Position numbers and translations under genes: made by a program | Shown: positions 10,218-20,899 of the stretch, in pieces | Layout: every line of letters starts with the position of its first letter | Position numbering within the stretch: the first letter of the stretch is position 1 | Assembly (NCBI GenBank): GCA_030512335.1 | Contig: JAULSU010000006.1 | Coordinates: 1,426,001 to 1,490,000 of the forward strand | Origin: Immersiella caudata | Taxonomy: Eukaryota > Ascomycota > Sordariomycetes > Sordariales > Lasiosphaeriaceae | Direction: 5' to 3' | DNA length: 64,000 nt | Notes under the pieces: generated by a model | Database searches by the model: none | Told to the model about the DNA's origin: nothing | The model's input: the letters and a program-made list of their open reading frames with translations, nothing else

Positions 10218-12269
10218 ATGCGCTTGATCAACACAACGACAATCCGGCTCGAGGAGTTCAACGAATGCGAGGCGCCACCGTACGCCATCCTCTCGCATAC
10301 ATGGGGCAACCAGGAGGTGACCTTCCACGAAATTCGAGACGAACCTCCGGTTTGGAAGGCTGGCTATCAGAAAATTGTCGAGACCTGCCGACTCGCTCGC
10401 GACAGCGCCATCAGCTATGCTTGGGTTGATACGTGCTGCATTGACAAAACAAGCAGCGCGGAGCTCTCCGAAGCCATCAACTCCATGTTTCGCTGGTACG
10501 AGAAAGCTATGACATGCTACGCCTTCCTCTCGGATATACCTCCCGGTACGACTTCATCACAGCTTACCAAAAGTCGGTGGTTTTCCAGGGGCTGGACCTT
10601 GCAAGAGCTCATCGCACCGCCGTGTCTCGTTTTTTACAACTCCAACTGGGAAGTCCTGGCCACGCGTGCTCAGATCCGCGACAGAATCTCTGACACGACG
10701 GGAATCTGCGCATCGTATCTCAGCGACAACACCAAGGATATCCATCGCCGGCTCAGTCTCGCTAGCATTGCGCAAAGAATGAGCTGGGCCGCCCAACGGC
10801 AAACTACCCGAACCGAAGACCTCGCCTACTGCCTCTTGGGTATACTAGGCATCAACATGCCCCTCCTCTACGGCGAAGGCGAGCACTCCTTCATACGCCT
10901 GCAAGAAGAAATCATTCGGCACACAAACGACCATTCCATCTTTGCGTGGAATCTGTCAACCTTCAACTTGAAGGGTTCCGCCCCAGCCCACGATCCGGTT
11001 GACCACGCTGGAATGCTCGCGCCAACCCCCCGCGCCTTTGTCGGATCGAGAGATGTCGTGTCGATCGAGACAGGTGAAGACTCCACGCCGTTTCTCCTCA
11101 CCAACCGCGGAATCCAAATCAACATGCGCATATTCCGAGAGGGACATGTTATCTACGGGGTGCTGCACTGCCGCAAGGGCCATGCCGCCAGTCTTATTGC
11201 GGTTCCTCTTTCCGAGTTCCCCGGGGGGCTCTTTCGCCGAAGCCTCAGACTGCGATGCAAATGGGTCACACATAAAGAGTGGAAAGGGCTGACCGCAACA
11301 TCCGTGTACCTATCCACCACGCCGGTTCTCTTCCAGAAATACCAAATACCTCTCGACAGCTTCCTCATTCAACCGTTACCTGACGGTGTTTCCTGGCGGT
11401 CCATCTCCCCCGGATACACGTACAACCCTGCGAGCCACGTCATTTCTCCAGAGCGTAACCTGCAAGGGCCAATCAAGGCAGAACGAAACGTTAAAGTCAG
11501 GTTCTGGTCCCGAAACCCCAAGACCGAAGGGCTTCCGCGCGACATCCTAACTCTCGACATTACCCTCCATCCGCTGCACGCTAATATCTGGGGAAGCCAA
11601 TCTGCTTGCACGTACAGCGTCAACCAAGAAATAAAAAGCCGATCAAGTCCCTCAGACACGCCGGACTGGTTCGCTAGCGTTGACAGGAAGTCGGTTTTCG
11701 GGCGCCCCGTCCGCGTAATCGAAATCTTTTCTCTGGGTTCCCAGCCTACGACATTCGGCATCACCACTCCACCGTGGATTCGCATGTGGAAACAGCAAAT
11801 CCTCTACCACAGTCTCATCCGACCAGTTGACCGCCTTGCAACAAGGAAAATCTTTCGCCATTATCCGCTCATATTCGAGTTTGCCTGCGTGAGGCCGCTC
11901 ATCGCCGTCGTTTTCGGTCTTTTGATGTGGCATCCGGCAACGGTTCAGACCTGGTGGCACAGTCACACCTACCGCAAGGATCCGAGTGTGTTGATGCTTC
12001 TTCTCTACTTGCTGACGGATGGCCGTCTTGTGCACGTCTGGGCATCTTTGCTGGCTTTGCTCTCTTTTCTTCGTGAGATGGAAATCGCCCCTAGAAACGC
12101 AAAGATTGCTGGGCTCTACTTTTGCGGGCATTTCTTGGCAGCCTTGTTTGTGCCGAATATGAGATGGGTTCTCTTTTGGGGTGTGGTTGCGAGCGGGTGG
12201 GCGTTCCCTTTGGGGGAGAGGTATTATCATTTGAAGGGGAGTGTTCATGGTTACGGGTCTTTCATTTAG
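10218..12269 (+). CDS. HET-domain protein with C-terminal membrane segments
   Basis: A single exon of 683 aa. The HET domain occupies the N-terminus, with the signature blocks YAILSHTWG (~residue 22), YAWVDTCCIDK (~70) and SRWFSRGWTLQELIAP (~120). These are followed by the EDLAYCLLGIL...LLYGEG block (~205) that follows HET domains of the HET-E/HET-D class. Residues ~250-480 form a beta-rich region. At least three hydrophobic segments lie in the last 130 residues, around 560-580, 595-615 and 630-655, suggesting membrane anchoring. HET domains act as cell-death effectors in fungal allorecognition. No NACHT/WD-repeat sensor is attached here, so activation would have to come from a partner. It follows the triple-AAA gene on the same strand after 540 bp. 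Confidence 0.88.
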   Translation: MRLINTTTIRLEEFNECEAPPYAILSHTWGNQEVTFHEIRDEPPVWKAGYQKIVETCRLARDSAISYAWVDTCCIDKTSSAELSEAINSMFRWYEKAMTCYAFLSDIPPGTTSSQLTKSRWFSRGWTLQELIAPPCLVFYNSNWEVLATRAQIRDRISDTTGICASYLSDNTKDIHRRLSLASIAQRMSWAAQRQTTRTEDLAYCLLGILGINMPLLYGEGEHSFIRLQEEIIRHTNDHSIFAWNLSTFNLKGSAPAHDPVDHAGMLAPTPRAFVGSRDVVSIETGEDSTPFLLTNRGIQINMRIFREGHVIYGVLHCRKGHAASLIAVPLSEFPGGLFRRSLRLRCKWVTHKEWKGLTATSVYLSTTPVLFQKYQIPLDSFLIQPLPDGVSWRSISPGYTYNPASHVISPERNLQGPIKAERNVKVRFWSRNPKTEGLPRDILTLDITLHPLHANIWGSQSACTYSVNQEIKSRSSPSDTPDWFASVDRKSVFGRPVRVIEIFSLGSQPTTFGITTPPWIRMWKQQILYHSLIRPVDRLATRKIFRHYPLIFEFACVRPLIAVVFGLLMWHPATVQTWWHSHTYRKDPSVLMLLLYLLTDGRLVHVWASLLALLSFLREMEIAPRNAKIAGLYFCGHFLAALFVPNMRWVLFWGVVASGWAFPLGERYYHLKGSVHGYGSFI

Positions 12270-13109
12270 GTTAGTATCACTTGAAGGGTAGTATTCGTGA
12301 GTTCGAGTGCTTTATTTAGCCAGGCTCAAGGCTCAGGGTTGGCCATGGGGTCTGTTAGAAAAGCCCTCTCAGAACATCTTGCCGTTCGGGGGTTGTGTTA
12401 ACTGGTGAATGGTTCCACTACTTACCCATTCAAAAAGACTACAGTAACGTTCTTGGCCCTAATGCTTTGATAACCTTTGTGCAGGAGATGCATGCTTGGC
12501 TCGTTGAAGTCACAGTAAGGCTGGAAGAAAGTGCCACCTGCAACATAGGCTGCTGTTGTGTTTCCGCTTGTGGATTTTTAGTTTGATAACCCCCTTTTCA
12601 CAGCACGAGAGTCTGGTGTTTAGGTTTCCTTACAGTACCTTGGCTTTCATCCACGGCTTGCAGTCACGAGGCATAATGAAAGGGTCCAAGACTGGTAAGA
12701 TGTAGACCTTGTAGGGTGTGACTCAGAGGTGCACTACCTAGCGATAGGAAACTGTTGTAATTCAGTTTTAGTCAAGGCTAAACAATTTTGATCTCCTGCT
12801 CTTGCCAAGAATCCAAAATTTCGTCAAGAGACTCATCTTTTCTCAAAAAAAAGTTGTGCTAAGCCAACCCGTTCAAAAGCACCAACATCATCTGGAATCT
12901 CGCTTGGCACCGAGGGAAGCGCATTTTATCAGTCCCGATTCGTAGTCACCGCCGCCCCATAATACAGCCAGAGTCAACGACGGCCACTTCCCGGGATCCA
13001 CAAACATGTCCCACTTCGCTTTTGTCAGGATCTAGACTCCTTCCCCGGGGGGGGGGGGGGGGTGTGCAACCCTGATCCCGAGCTCAGTGTATCTGCTACG
13101 CCATTCCCA
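12270..13109. other. Intergenic with a long G-homopolymer
   Basis: No gene seen. A run of 16 G at 13,047-13,062, next to CCCC, marks the end of the region and lies just beyond the 3' end of the degraded HET gene. Confidence 0.4.
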
Positions 13110-14745
13110 GCGGCACACTTGCGCCCTGAGCAGGACGAACCTACTTTTGACAGCGCCGGTATCGTCCTCGCCATCGTGCTCGCAGCGCGCATCCACTACG
13201 GTGGCAGGTATCTTGGGCTTAAATCCTTCAGAGAGCGAAAACTAACATACCAGCTCCGCCATGCGGCCCGGGTTCTCGACGTTGTCCAGGGAAAAAGGAG
13301 ATAAAGGAGGTGCCAGGTATGGATTTGCACGTCGGTTTCGTCCTCTCGCTGTCCATGACAGAGACTGGAGGACATCATCTCACCAAGATCCAGCCAGGTA
13401 TCGCGCCTTGTCAGTGGCGGAAATCCGGTCTCGCCACAACTTGGCCAGCCCTGACAAGGCGGGGAGTCGATCTCACTCATAATTGAGCCTGAGGTTGGAA
13501 TAGACCATCAGAAACTTCCTCCACAGGCTAAAGTCGTCGAGTGTAATGGGCCCGGCCGCTGATGCCATGAGCTAGGCCTTTCTCACGGGGCCATGGACCA
13601 AGTACCCCTCCGGAGATGTTCCATCCAGTTCCAAACACTCGCACTTGAAACATTCACTACATTCCCACACTATCTCATCATTTGTGAAGTGAACAATCCT
13701 CCTGGCCAGAATATTTTCCTGAGGTGGTGCACAGGCTCGTTGAGCTAACCGCGACTCTCCAGCCATATATCGGTGCCTTTTAGCGTAGTCGTGAGACGAA
13801 GGACCAACCTTCTCCCGAAATACCATTGAAATTGTCGTGTCTGGATTTGTGGTGCAAGAAATAGGAATCATATTTGAAGAATTGAGGGCTGACTCATCCC
13901 AAATACTACCGAAATACCTGGCGGGGGCGTGAACACAATCGATAAACCCCACTGTTGAGTCGACAGCCTGCGATGCGGCAATAACTAGATTGGCGTTGTT
14001 GTAGATGTCTGCCATCCTCGATAACTCGACCTGCCAATCCGTCTGGTCGTCTTGGATAATGCACAAGGAGTCGATCCAGAGATAGCGGATGCCGATACTT
14101 CTAGTCACAGTAACAGCGTCCTGGAAGCTCCTTGGTAGATGAGAAAATTCGATACCTTCTCTCCTCTCTTCAACGTTGCTTGTCAATGTCTTGGGCAGGG
14201 GTGTAGCTCCCCAACAATGACTGAGAGCGACGTATCGCTTATCGTTTGACGGAGCAGACTCGGAACGGCAGAGGCGGATGACGCCACCGCCAGTTGGTGT
14301 CCCAACGTCCAAGACCCGCTTCGGCAGCCCTGGGCGCGCCGTTTTGCATTTATGGTGTGATTTGTTGCAGCTGTCGACCCATGATCAGAGCAAGGGACTA
14401 AATTCGCGCCGCCGGGCTCCGTGGCTTGACGATGTCCGAGCCGCCGACACCAAGCCCCACTCCCGCAAAGGATGCATGGAGTCCTTGAAAACAAGTTGAA
14501 CAAGATCGTATGGCCAACTTGTCTGACCGCGGGAACTATGCACTGTCTCGATTTCGAGAGTTCTAGCGGATCCCGGAAGAAGCTTTACCCTCGTCTCGGT
14601 TCCAGCATCCTCCTCAATCATGCCGACGCAGCATTGGTATATTATCAAACATTTGGGACACCACCTCAAAGCGTCCCCTTGGATAGTGGCGAGATCGATG
14701 CGGAAATCGGAGGGCTGGCAGACTCCATCGCACGAAATTGGGTCC
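13110..14745 (-). pseudogene. Full-length HET-domain pseudogene with four in-frame stops
   Basis: Read on the minus strand in one frame, the sequence follows a complete HET protein. It begins with an N-terminal block (DFRIDLATIQGDALRWCPKC) and continues through SWVDSCNKSHHKC and LPKRVLDVGTP. The HET core follows (YVALSHCWG, LPRSFQDAVTVTRSIGIRYLW, IDSLCIIQDD), then ILARRIVHFTNDEIVWEC, LPALSGLAKLWRD and VVDARCEHDGED. In-frame stops occur at 14387-14385 (TGA), 13574-13572 (TAG), 13475-13473 (TGA) and 13382-13380 (TGA). The block that should read LSRAW..QE is scrambled near 13,740. All four stops can arise from one C-to-T change of CGA or CAG, consistent with RIP-like decay. The longest remaining open part is 14312-13572. 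It is unlikely to encode a working protein. Confidence 0.82.
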
Positions 14746-15400
14746 TCGGGCTAGGCAAAATGTCGAGTATTCCGGAAGTTCCCGACCTGCGGTTTTGGGA
14801 GCCAATATCTCTAGATCAAGCCGTTCAAGTACAGATTAATATTGATGACGGGCGCTCACAGTGGAGGATGGAGATAGAGTTTGACTTGAAAGGAGGATGA
14901 GTGCCAAATGGGGCCCAACGGAATGCCGATACGCTGCCCTTGACGATCTGATTGGCCTGTGGAGAGGGAACATGACTGGCTGCTGAGTGATGACTAACTA
15001 ACCTCTTGGTTCCAATGATGTTTGGGCAGTTGTAGCCGGATGTCGATGCCAACTCTTATAAGATCGGGTTGAGTCGGTAGCCTCCAACATCCGGTGCGTC
15101 AGAGCCAATTAGACCTGCGCCGGCGATTATGGCGGTGGGCGCCCTCGAAATCCGCTCGGCTCCCTCAACTCGGATCCGTAGCGGGCCGCCAACGTAAGGT
15201 AGGATCGAAACCGTGCCGCAACGCTTACCCGGGCCTTTTGGGCAGCCCTGGCTGAAGTACCGCCGCATGGACGACGACCTCTTCCCCCATACAACCCCTC
15301 CAAAGCTCACGACACTCGGCTCTCGTGCCCACGCTCCAAATCGCGGCGTTGGCCTGCGCCAGGTGAGTGAGAAGCCCCATCTACCCGCACGCGCGCGGTC
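14746..15400. other. Intergenic, no gene seen
   Basis: Only short overlapping ORFs without recognisable content. It separates the HET and SNF2-like pseudogenes. Confidence 0.35.
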
Positions 15401-15478
15401 GCTAACGGCATGGCATGTGAGGCCTACATAGTGCTAGTAACCTTCCGTACTTCAAAGCATAAGAGTTGGTCGCCGTCG

Positions 15479-16295
15479 TCACCTCGCCCTGCCCCACACC
15501 TCCATCTCGATGGCGGCGCGGTTCAGCTGCCGCTGGCGAACCACCATCTCGGCCTTGTTGTCCGGGTCGAGAAACAGGGTCAGGTGCGGGGTGGAAATAC
15601 CCGCCCTCGCGGTTGATACGACAGCCGACCTGCGATTGCTTGGCGACAGTGCCGAGAGGGCCGAGAAGAACAAGATAATTCGCCCGCGCCAAGTTGAGAC
15701 CCTCGGCAATGATGCCGGCGGTGGTGACCAGCACCCGGGGGGACGGTGGCTCCATAGGGCGGTCGAGTTCGCGCCGAAGCCGGTTGAGGGGGACGGTGAC
15801 GAAGGGCTCTATAGCGGCCAGGCGGCTGGCCGCGCTCATGCCGCGATCGATCATCTGCACAGGGATGTCAAAGGTGTTGGCGATCCACAAAAACGCTAGG
15901 TGGGCGACAAAGGGAGAGTCGGAGTAGACGAGCATCTTCTTGTCGGGCACGACGTCGTCCGCACCGTGCGCCGGCTCTCGGTCGGCCAGCATTTTGCGGA
16001 TCTGTTTGCCGAGCTGCTTCATCTTGGTGCTGCCGTCACAGATGCTGCTCCAGAGCGGCCATGCCTTGGATTTGGCCCGGGCCTCCTCGACGGTTCCCTT
16101 GATGAAGACGCCCTGGAAGTCCTCGCCGGTGAGGCTCCAACCGCAGTAGGGCTCCTCGCGGTGCGTCTTAGCACCCCGGTCTGGGAGCGCTACTGCTGGT
16201 GGAGACAGGGACGGCGCCGGCCACACTGCCTTCACGTGTGGAAGGGGGATTTTGAGGAATAAGGAGGCAGTGATTACAAAGGAGCTCTCTAACAC
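15479..16295 (-). pseudogene. SNF2-type helicase C-terminal fragment, frameshifted
   Basis: The minus strand encodes only the second RecA-like half of a SNF2-family helicase. Visible blocks are KKMLVYSDSPFVAHLAFLWIA, RVLVTTAGIIAEGLNLARA (motif V) and QSQVGCRINREG (motif VI; the usual QxxGRxxR is altered). Near 15,600 the frame shifts by one. The expected continuation (TPHLTLFLDPDNKAEMVVRQ, then AIEMEVWG) is in another frame and ends at 15,479. The ATPase half with Walker A and DEAH boxes is absent upstream. This is a truncated, frameshifted relic; its minus-strand orientation matches the neighbouring HET pseudogene. Confidence 0.7.
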
Positions 16296-16360
16296 GTTAT
16301 AAGCGTCTCAAGGATATCTAAGGCCTGGTAGTTCCGATTTGCTACGGCCAAGTCCGCTGC

Positions 16361-16501
16361 AATGGACGGAGGGCGTTTTGTTTTGCAGGATGTGGGCGGC
16401 GTGTCTTTAGCCGAGCCGGCGGGTGCGATCCTGGACCTGGAGGAGCTCTCGCGGCTTTTGCAGGAGAGTTATCACGCCCTCTACAGCTTTAGTGTCCACT
16501 A
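16361..16501 (+). CDS. Short ORF, possibly a gene fragment
   Basis: The 46-codon ORF (MDGGRFVLQDVGGVSL...) has good codon usage and a heptad-like ILDLEELSRLLQESYHALY stretch. It is not recognised, may be a leftover from a larger gene, and is isolated between two degraded regions. Confidence 0.15.
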
Positions 16502-17456
16502 ATCAGACTTCAAGTGCGGCAACTTTCATCTTATTAGTAAAAGGCTCATGGTGCTTATAAAAGGGAAGGGTAGTGTAGCAGGATCTTTTAGATAAAGAAG
16601 GCAGATAACCCTACTGCTCAAAAGCCATCTAGCAATGTCTGCCGGCTGCCCATTGGTCGTTATCCCCGGTCCCGGCTCGGGCGCCGTCGTCGCCACCTGT
16701 CCGACACCACTCTGTAGGTGGCCCACACCGGCCTCTGCATCGGGCCCGCCCGCCGACGCTTTTGACCTCGACGATGTCGCCGATGTACGCGATCCAGCAG
16801 CCAGTCCCGTCAGGTTTGCGCAGTGTTGACGAAGCCGAACCCGTGCGGCCGGCAGCCGTTGTCCAGAACTTGGCCAAAGTGACGAGAACCGGGCCAGAAA
16901 ATGCGGCAGCATGTAGAATTCCATGGCTCTGTCTGGATGGCGCTCTTGGGGATTGGTATTGCCTGCCCGCCTTTGGACGCCCGTAGCTGCCCTCCACGAG
17001 CAAGCGACGTGGATCCTTTGCGCCAGTGTGGGGGCTGCGCGACGGCCGGAGGAAGATGGGCGGAGGGACAGAGTTTTTGGACCAAACTCGGCACACCAGC
17101 CCCAGTCCGCACATGGCGCTGGGGCTCTCGCTCAGCTCGGGTACGGTAGGGATTGTCGGTGACTACAGCGTAACTGTCCCGAGCTGGGCGAAGGTCACCG
17201 CTCGAGCCGGTTGTGACGCACCGGATTCTCGCTCAGCCCGGCCCATCAGTCGTGGGGGGGAAAAAAGCGTCGTTATATAATGTCACCCTCCTTCCCGGTT
17301 GAGCGCTTGGGTCTACCCAGTGGCACATTCCACTGCGTATACCCACAGAAACCGCTTTACCAAATACCTGTTCCGTCTTTTCCTGAGAGCTAAAACCGTC
17401 TTCCGAATACCCCGTCAAAGGGGGAAGGCAGAAAATTTGAGTCCGGTTGTTATGAG
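16502..17456. other. Degenerate region left of the transposon nest
   Basis: GC-rich with several overlapping ORFs on both strands, none of which forms a recognisable protein. It probably contains decayed coding sequence, but I cannot assign it. Confidence 0.3.
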
Positions 17457-17458
17457 TA

Positions 17459-17503
17459 ACGTGCGTTATAAGCGAGCGGCGCATATAAGCGAGCGGCGCA
17501 CTT
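17459..17503 (+). repeat. Left terminal inverted repeat of transposon A
   Basis: Perfect 45-bp match to the reverse complement of 29513-29557. It contains a ~17-bp unit (TATAAGCGAGCGGCGCA) twice in tandem, a likely double binding site for the transposase. Confidence 0.9.
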
Positions 17504-17770
17504 CCCCTAACCTTATAGCAAGTATCTATAATTATTCCACCACAACACTAGGAAATAACAATAACTGAATCAGAAATGGATGAATCAGACGATTCTGCAG
17601 CCTCCTTGCAGGTGCGCGCATTATGGCCAGGCTTACCGCACACGCCACAACACCGAATCTTCGTACGAGACCCCCCTGTACCACCACCACTTTAGCGTGT
17701 TTCCTAAGCCAACTACTCGCCCACAGCCTTCTAATCCAGTAAATCCTGTGCCTCTTATACAGTAAGTGAC

Positions 17771-18256
17771 TGTGACGACCTGCGGGCCACCCTTGTGGCC
17801 GGAACGGGCCGACGTGTCCCCACAGGCGCCACCGTATTAAATACAGTGTGAGGGAACCCCACACTGTCTGCTCTGGGAGCTCGGTGCGCTCTGTACAAAG
17901 CATCGAGAGCCGACAGAGCACTTACTCTATCGCTCTGCCCAAAGGAGTACCAAGCAACAGAGCAAAGGTACAAGTTACATCACCGTTAGTTAGTATAAAT
18001 AGCTATCATCGTACCCACGATAATGTGAGGAACCTTCTGTTCCTCACGCAAGTATTCGCTCGTCAATTAAACCACTTTCGATTATGTCCTACTGCACCAA
18101 CACTTAGAGTGTTGCTCTGTCTTATAGTGATATACGACCACCATTAACCAGTAAACCCCCGTCTGTAAGGACTTACCTCTGCACTACTCCTCTCTGTCCA
18201 CCCATCCTATCTAGCGACCCTGCCAACCGTCTGTCGACAGGCCAGAGGTCGTAACA
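17771..18256 (+). repeat. 5' LTR of the gypsy element (family R1)
   Basis: 486 bp, starting TGTGACGACC and ending GGTCGTAACA, preceded by target duplication GTGAC. It is very similar to the 3' LTR and to the solo copies at 27481 and 50029. Confidence 0.92.
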
Positions 18257-18461
18257 CGATACTTACGTCTACCCTTTAAAGACCAGTACTACAAAGCTTA
18301 CAAACACCATATCCGCCGTCGGATCCTCGTCTCGCGAACCCGAGGATACACCCTCCACCCCTTCGACCGTCGAAGAACTCGCCAAAGCCCTTGCCGATCT
18401 CCGCCTAGAATAAGCAGCTGTTAGGAACCGAGTTAACACCATCGAGGAAGAAGATACCGGG

Positions 18462-19163
18462 GTGAAGGAGTCCCAGCGAAAGCTTATCAAGCTACCGACC
18501 CCACCCAGGTTCAAGGGCAACTCGTCAGCACTTAATTCATGGCTTGTCCTACTCTGTAACTACATCACGTACAACCTTATCCGCTTCGAAAATGAAGAGT
18601 CGAAAACTATATTCGCTGGCGCCTTACTAGACGGAGTAGCAGCTAAGTGGTTCGAACCACATGCCAAACGACTTCACAAGTACGAAGCCCTTACGGGAGA
18701 CCGAACCACCACTAGAGATGTCAAACGGCAACGTCACTACTAATAATATACAAGATCTATCGACTTGTTCATCCGTTTCGACAATTTCGTCACCGCTATC
18801 ACCGCCGAATTCGGAGAGCTAGATGCGGAACGACGCTCTAAACAGAGGCTCCTTAGACTGAAATAACACACCTCTGTAACAGACTACACCACGGAATTTC
18901 AAATCGAAGCAGTAAAAACTCCTCTAGGAGATAAGGCCCTTGTGATGTTATTCTGGCAAGGCCTTAAACGCTATGTCACCGACGAGCTTTATAAGCTCGA
19001 CTGTCCTAAGCGTCTCCAGGAAATGGTCGAACTGGCCATCCGAGCCGATAACAGGTATTTCAACTACCAACAAGAGATAAGTCGCGCGAAAAGCTACGTC
19101 AAGGGACGCGGACAACAGCCCCGTCAGGGCCGTCCCACGGAGAAAGTCAAGGGATCGGGTTAA
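18462..19163 (+). pseudogene. Gag remnant
   Basis: Two open stretches (18462-18743 and 18942-19163) carry a retrotransposon Gag fold. The first includes LPTPPRFKGNSSALNSW and AAKWFEPH; the second has FWQGLKRYVTDELYK, ELAIRADNRY and a basic tail. Stops between them (for example after RQRHY) break the frame. Confidence 0.75.
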
Positions 19164-19181
19164 CAGATTACCCCCAGCACT

Positions 19182-19412
19182 TTGTACGGATACCACTCTG
19201 GACCAATGGACATCGGTATAGTAAGGAAGGCGCAGGCGGAAGTAAACAAGGGAAAAGAAAAGCACCCGAAGGCCAACGTCCAGTGCTTTAACTGTAATAA
19301 ACTTGGCCACTACGCCTGCGACTGCCGCCAAGGCAAAAAGAAGGTCAGGTTTAACCCCCTCCTGGAAGGAAAGACCATTCGCTCTAACAGTAAAGAGGAA
19401 GTTACCATATAA
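19182..19412 (+). pseudogene. Gag zinc-knuckle region
   Basis: The 76-codon stretch contains PMDIG and a CCHC knuckle, CFNCNKLGHYACDC (19,284-19,325), typical of the nucleocapsid part of Gag in Ty3/gypsy elements. It is separated from the upstream Gag part by a TAA near 19,161. Confidence 0.8.
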
Positions 19413-20057
19413 ATGGTAAACTCGGACCCGGACGGTAACTACGATAGCACAAGTAAAACCTTGCGTAACAAATCCCAGGAGCGCTTACCACTCGAAGGAC
19501 GCAACGCTAGGCTGGTGTAAGGACTTATCGAGGAACTGGACCAGTTCCAAGGCAGTGACAACGGAGGCTACGAGACGGCAGAGGAAGGACTAAGTAAGGC
19601 TCCCCCTAAGGTGCAGGTCGATAAGGACTGACTCTAGGAAGGAGCGCTTACGTGGAGCGTGAACTATAAGGTGCAGGTTAACGAAAACCGACTCAGAGGA
19701 CGAATCGCAGCTCCATTAGGTCTATAACACAATAACCTTTTCCCCCTATAGGTGGCCAGGGCGCGAGGAAGGTACGTGGAAGGAATGTTCCTCGGGAGGC
19801 TCCCAATACGTTTGCACCATCTCTGGGAACAGTCTATTCACAAGGCCGAGGATCGGGCGTTGTAAGCGTGACAAATGATCCTCCTGCTGGAGATAGACGA
19901 AGAAATCACCCCGGAGTTCCCATGGCAACGATACAGATGGGTTTAACCCCTTAACTACAGACCCTTTGGTGACATCGTATAACGCTACCTGGGGAATGAC
20001 ACCTACGAAGGAAATCTATATAGGCTGTACTGGAAAGCCTGTAAGGAAGTCAGATTT

Positions 20058-20558
20058 ATGGAGGAATTTATCAGTAACCGAGAAGACTCCTACCACGAGA
20101 TGGACCTGAAGAAAGCCTTTCTTCGCGCGATGAGAAAATTCATCAACACCCAAGAACACAACCTGCGCAAAGAACAGATCTCACTCAACAAATCCCCCAC
20201 GATCCACAAACCCAAACAGTGGCAAGAGATCGTAGAAGAATTGCGAAGTGCACTAATCCAAGCTATACCGGTAATTAACAAATGGTACTCGGCGCAAGCA
20301 GCCCCCATGGACTCGCCCACTCATCACAAAATCCTGTGGATCGACTGTGTGTACAACACCTGCATATTAAACCATCATCTAGGCCTAAAAACCTATTTCC
20401 AGCATTTCCTAACACCTCCGAGGGATTCCGTAATCCCCTGTGTACGTCACCACATTAACCCAGAACACTATTGTGTGGAGATCAAGGAAGAAGGGCCTGA
20501 TACCTTTATCGTGATCACCAACCTTACTCTAACACGTTACTGGACCGACCCCACTTAG
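20058..20558 (+). other. Open frame between Gag and Pol of the gypsy element
   Basis: A 166-codon uninterrupted ORF (MEEFISNREDSYHEMDLKK...) lies inside an element that is otherwise full of stops. It is rich in His, Trp and charged residues and matches no standard Gag, protease or RT block that I recognise. It may be an additional element-specific reading frame, or a Gag-Pol linker that happens to be less mutated. Confidence 0.4.
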
Positions 20559-20899
20559 GAATACAATGTCAATACCTGCAAAGGAGAAAGCTGCACCCTC
20601 CACCTGCTACAGAAAGCAAGACACTGGCACGATTAAGATAAGTATAAGTATTAGTACAGAAGAGAACCCCGTCGTCAGCACTATTTTAATATCAAGTTTC
20701 TTCACATATGCGATATCATACCCTTTAAGGTTAACTGGAACCTCCCTTATAATACAGCAGGTATCACCTTAAATAAGCGAGCACTCCACGATACTTATCT
20801 AAGGACCCGTTTAGGAAATAAGTCTGGGCCCTCTTAACGGGCTGGAAACCAGTAGTTCGCTAGATGGTAAAGGCCATAAGACGAAGAAGAGGTACTCGT

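Noticed and set aside
14472..14900. A 142-codon plus-strand ORF beside the HET pseudogene
   Set aside because: The opposite strand in the same interval carries the N-terminal HET sequence in frame with the core, so the plus-strand ORF is a shadow.
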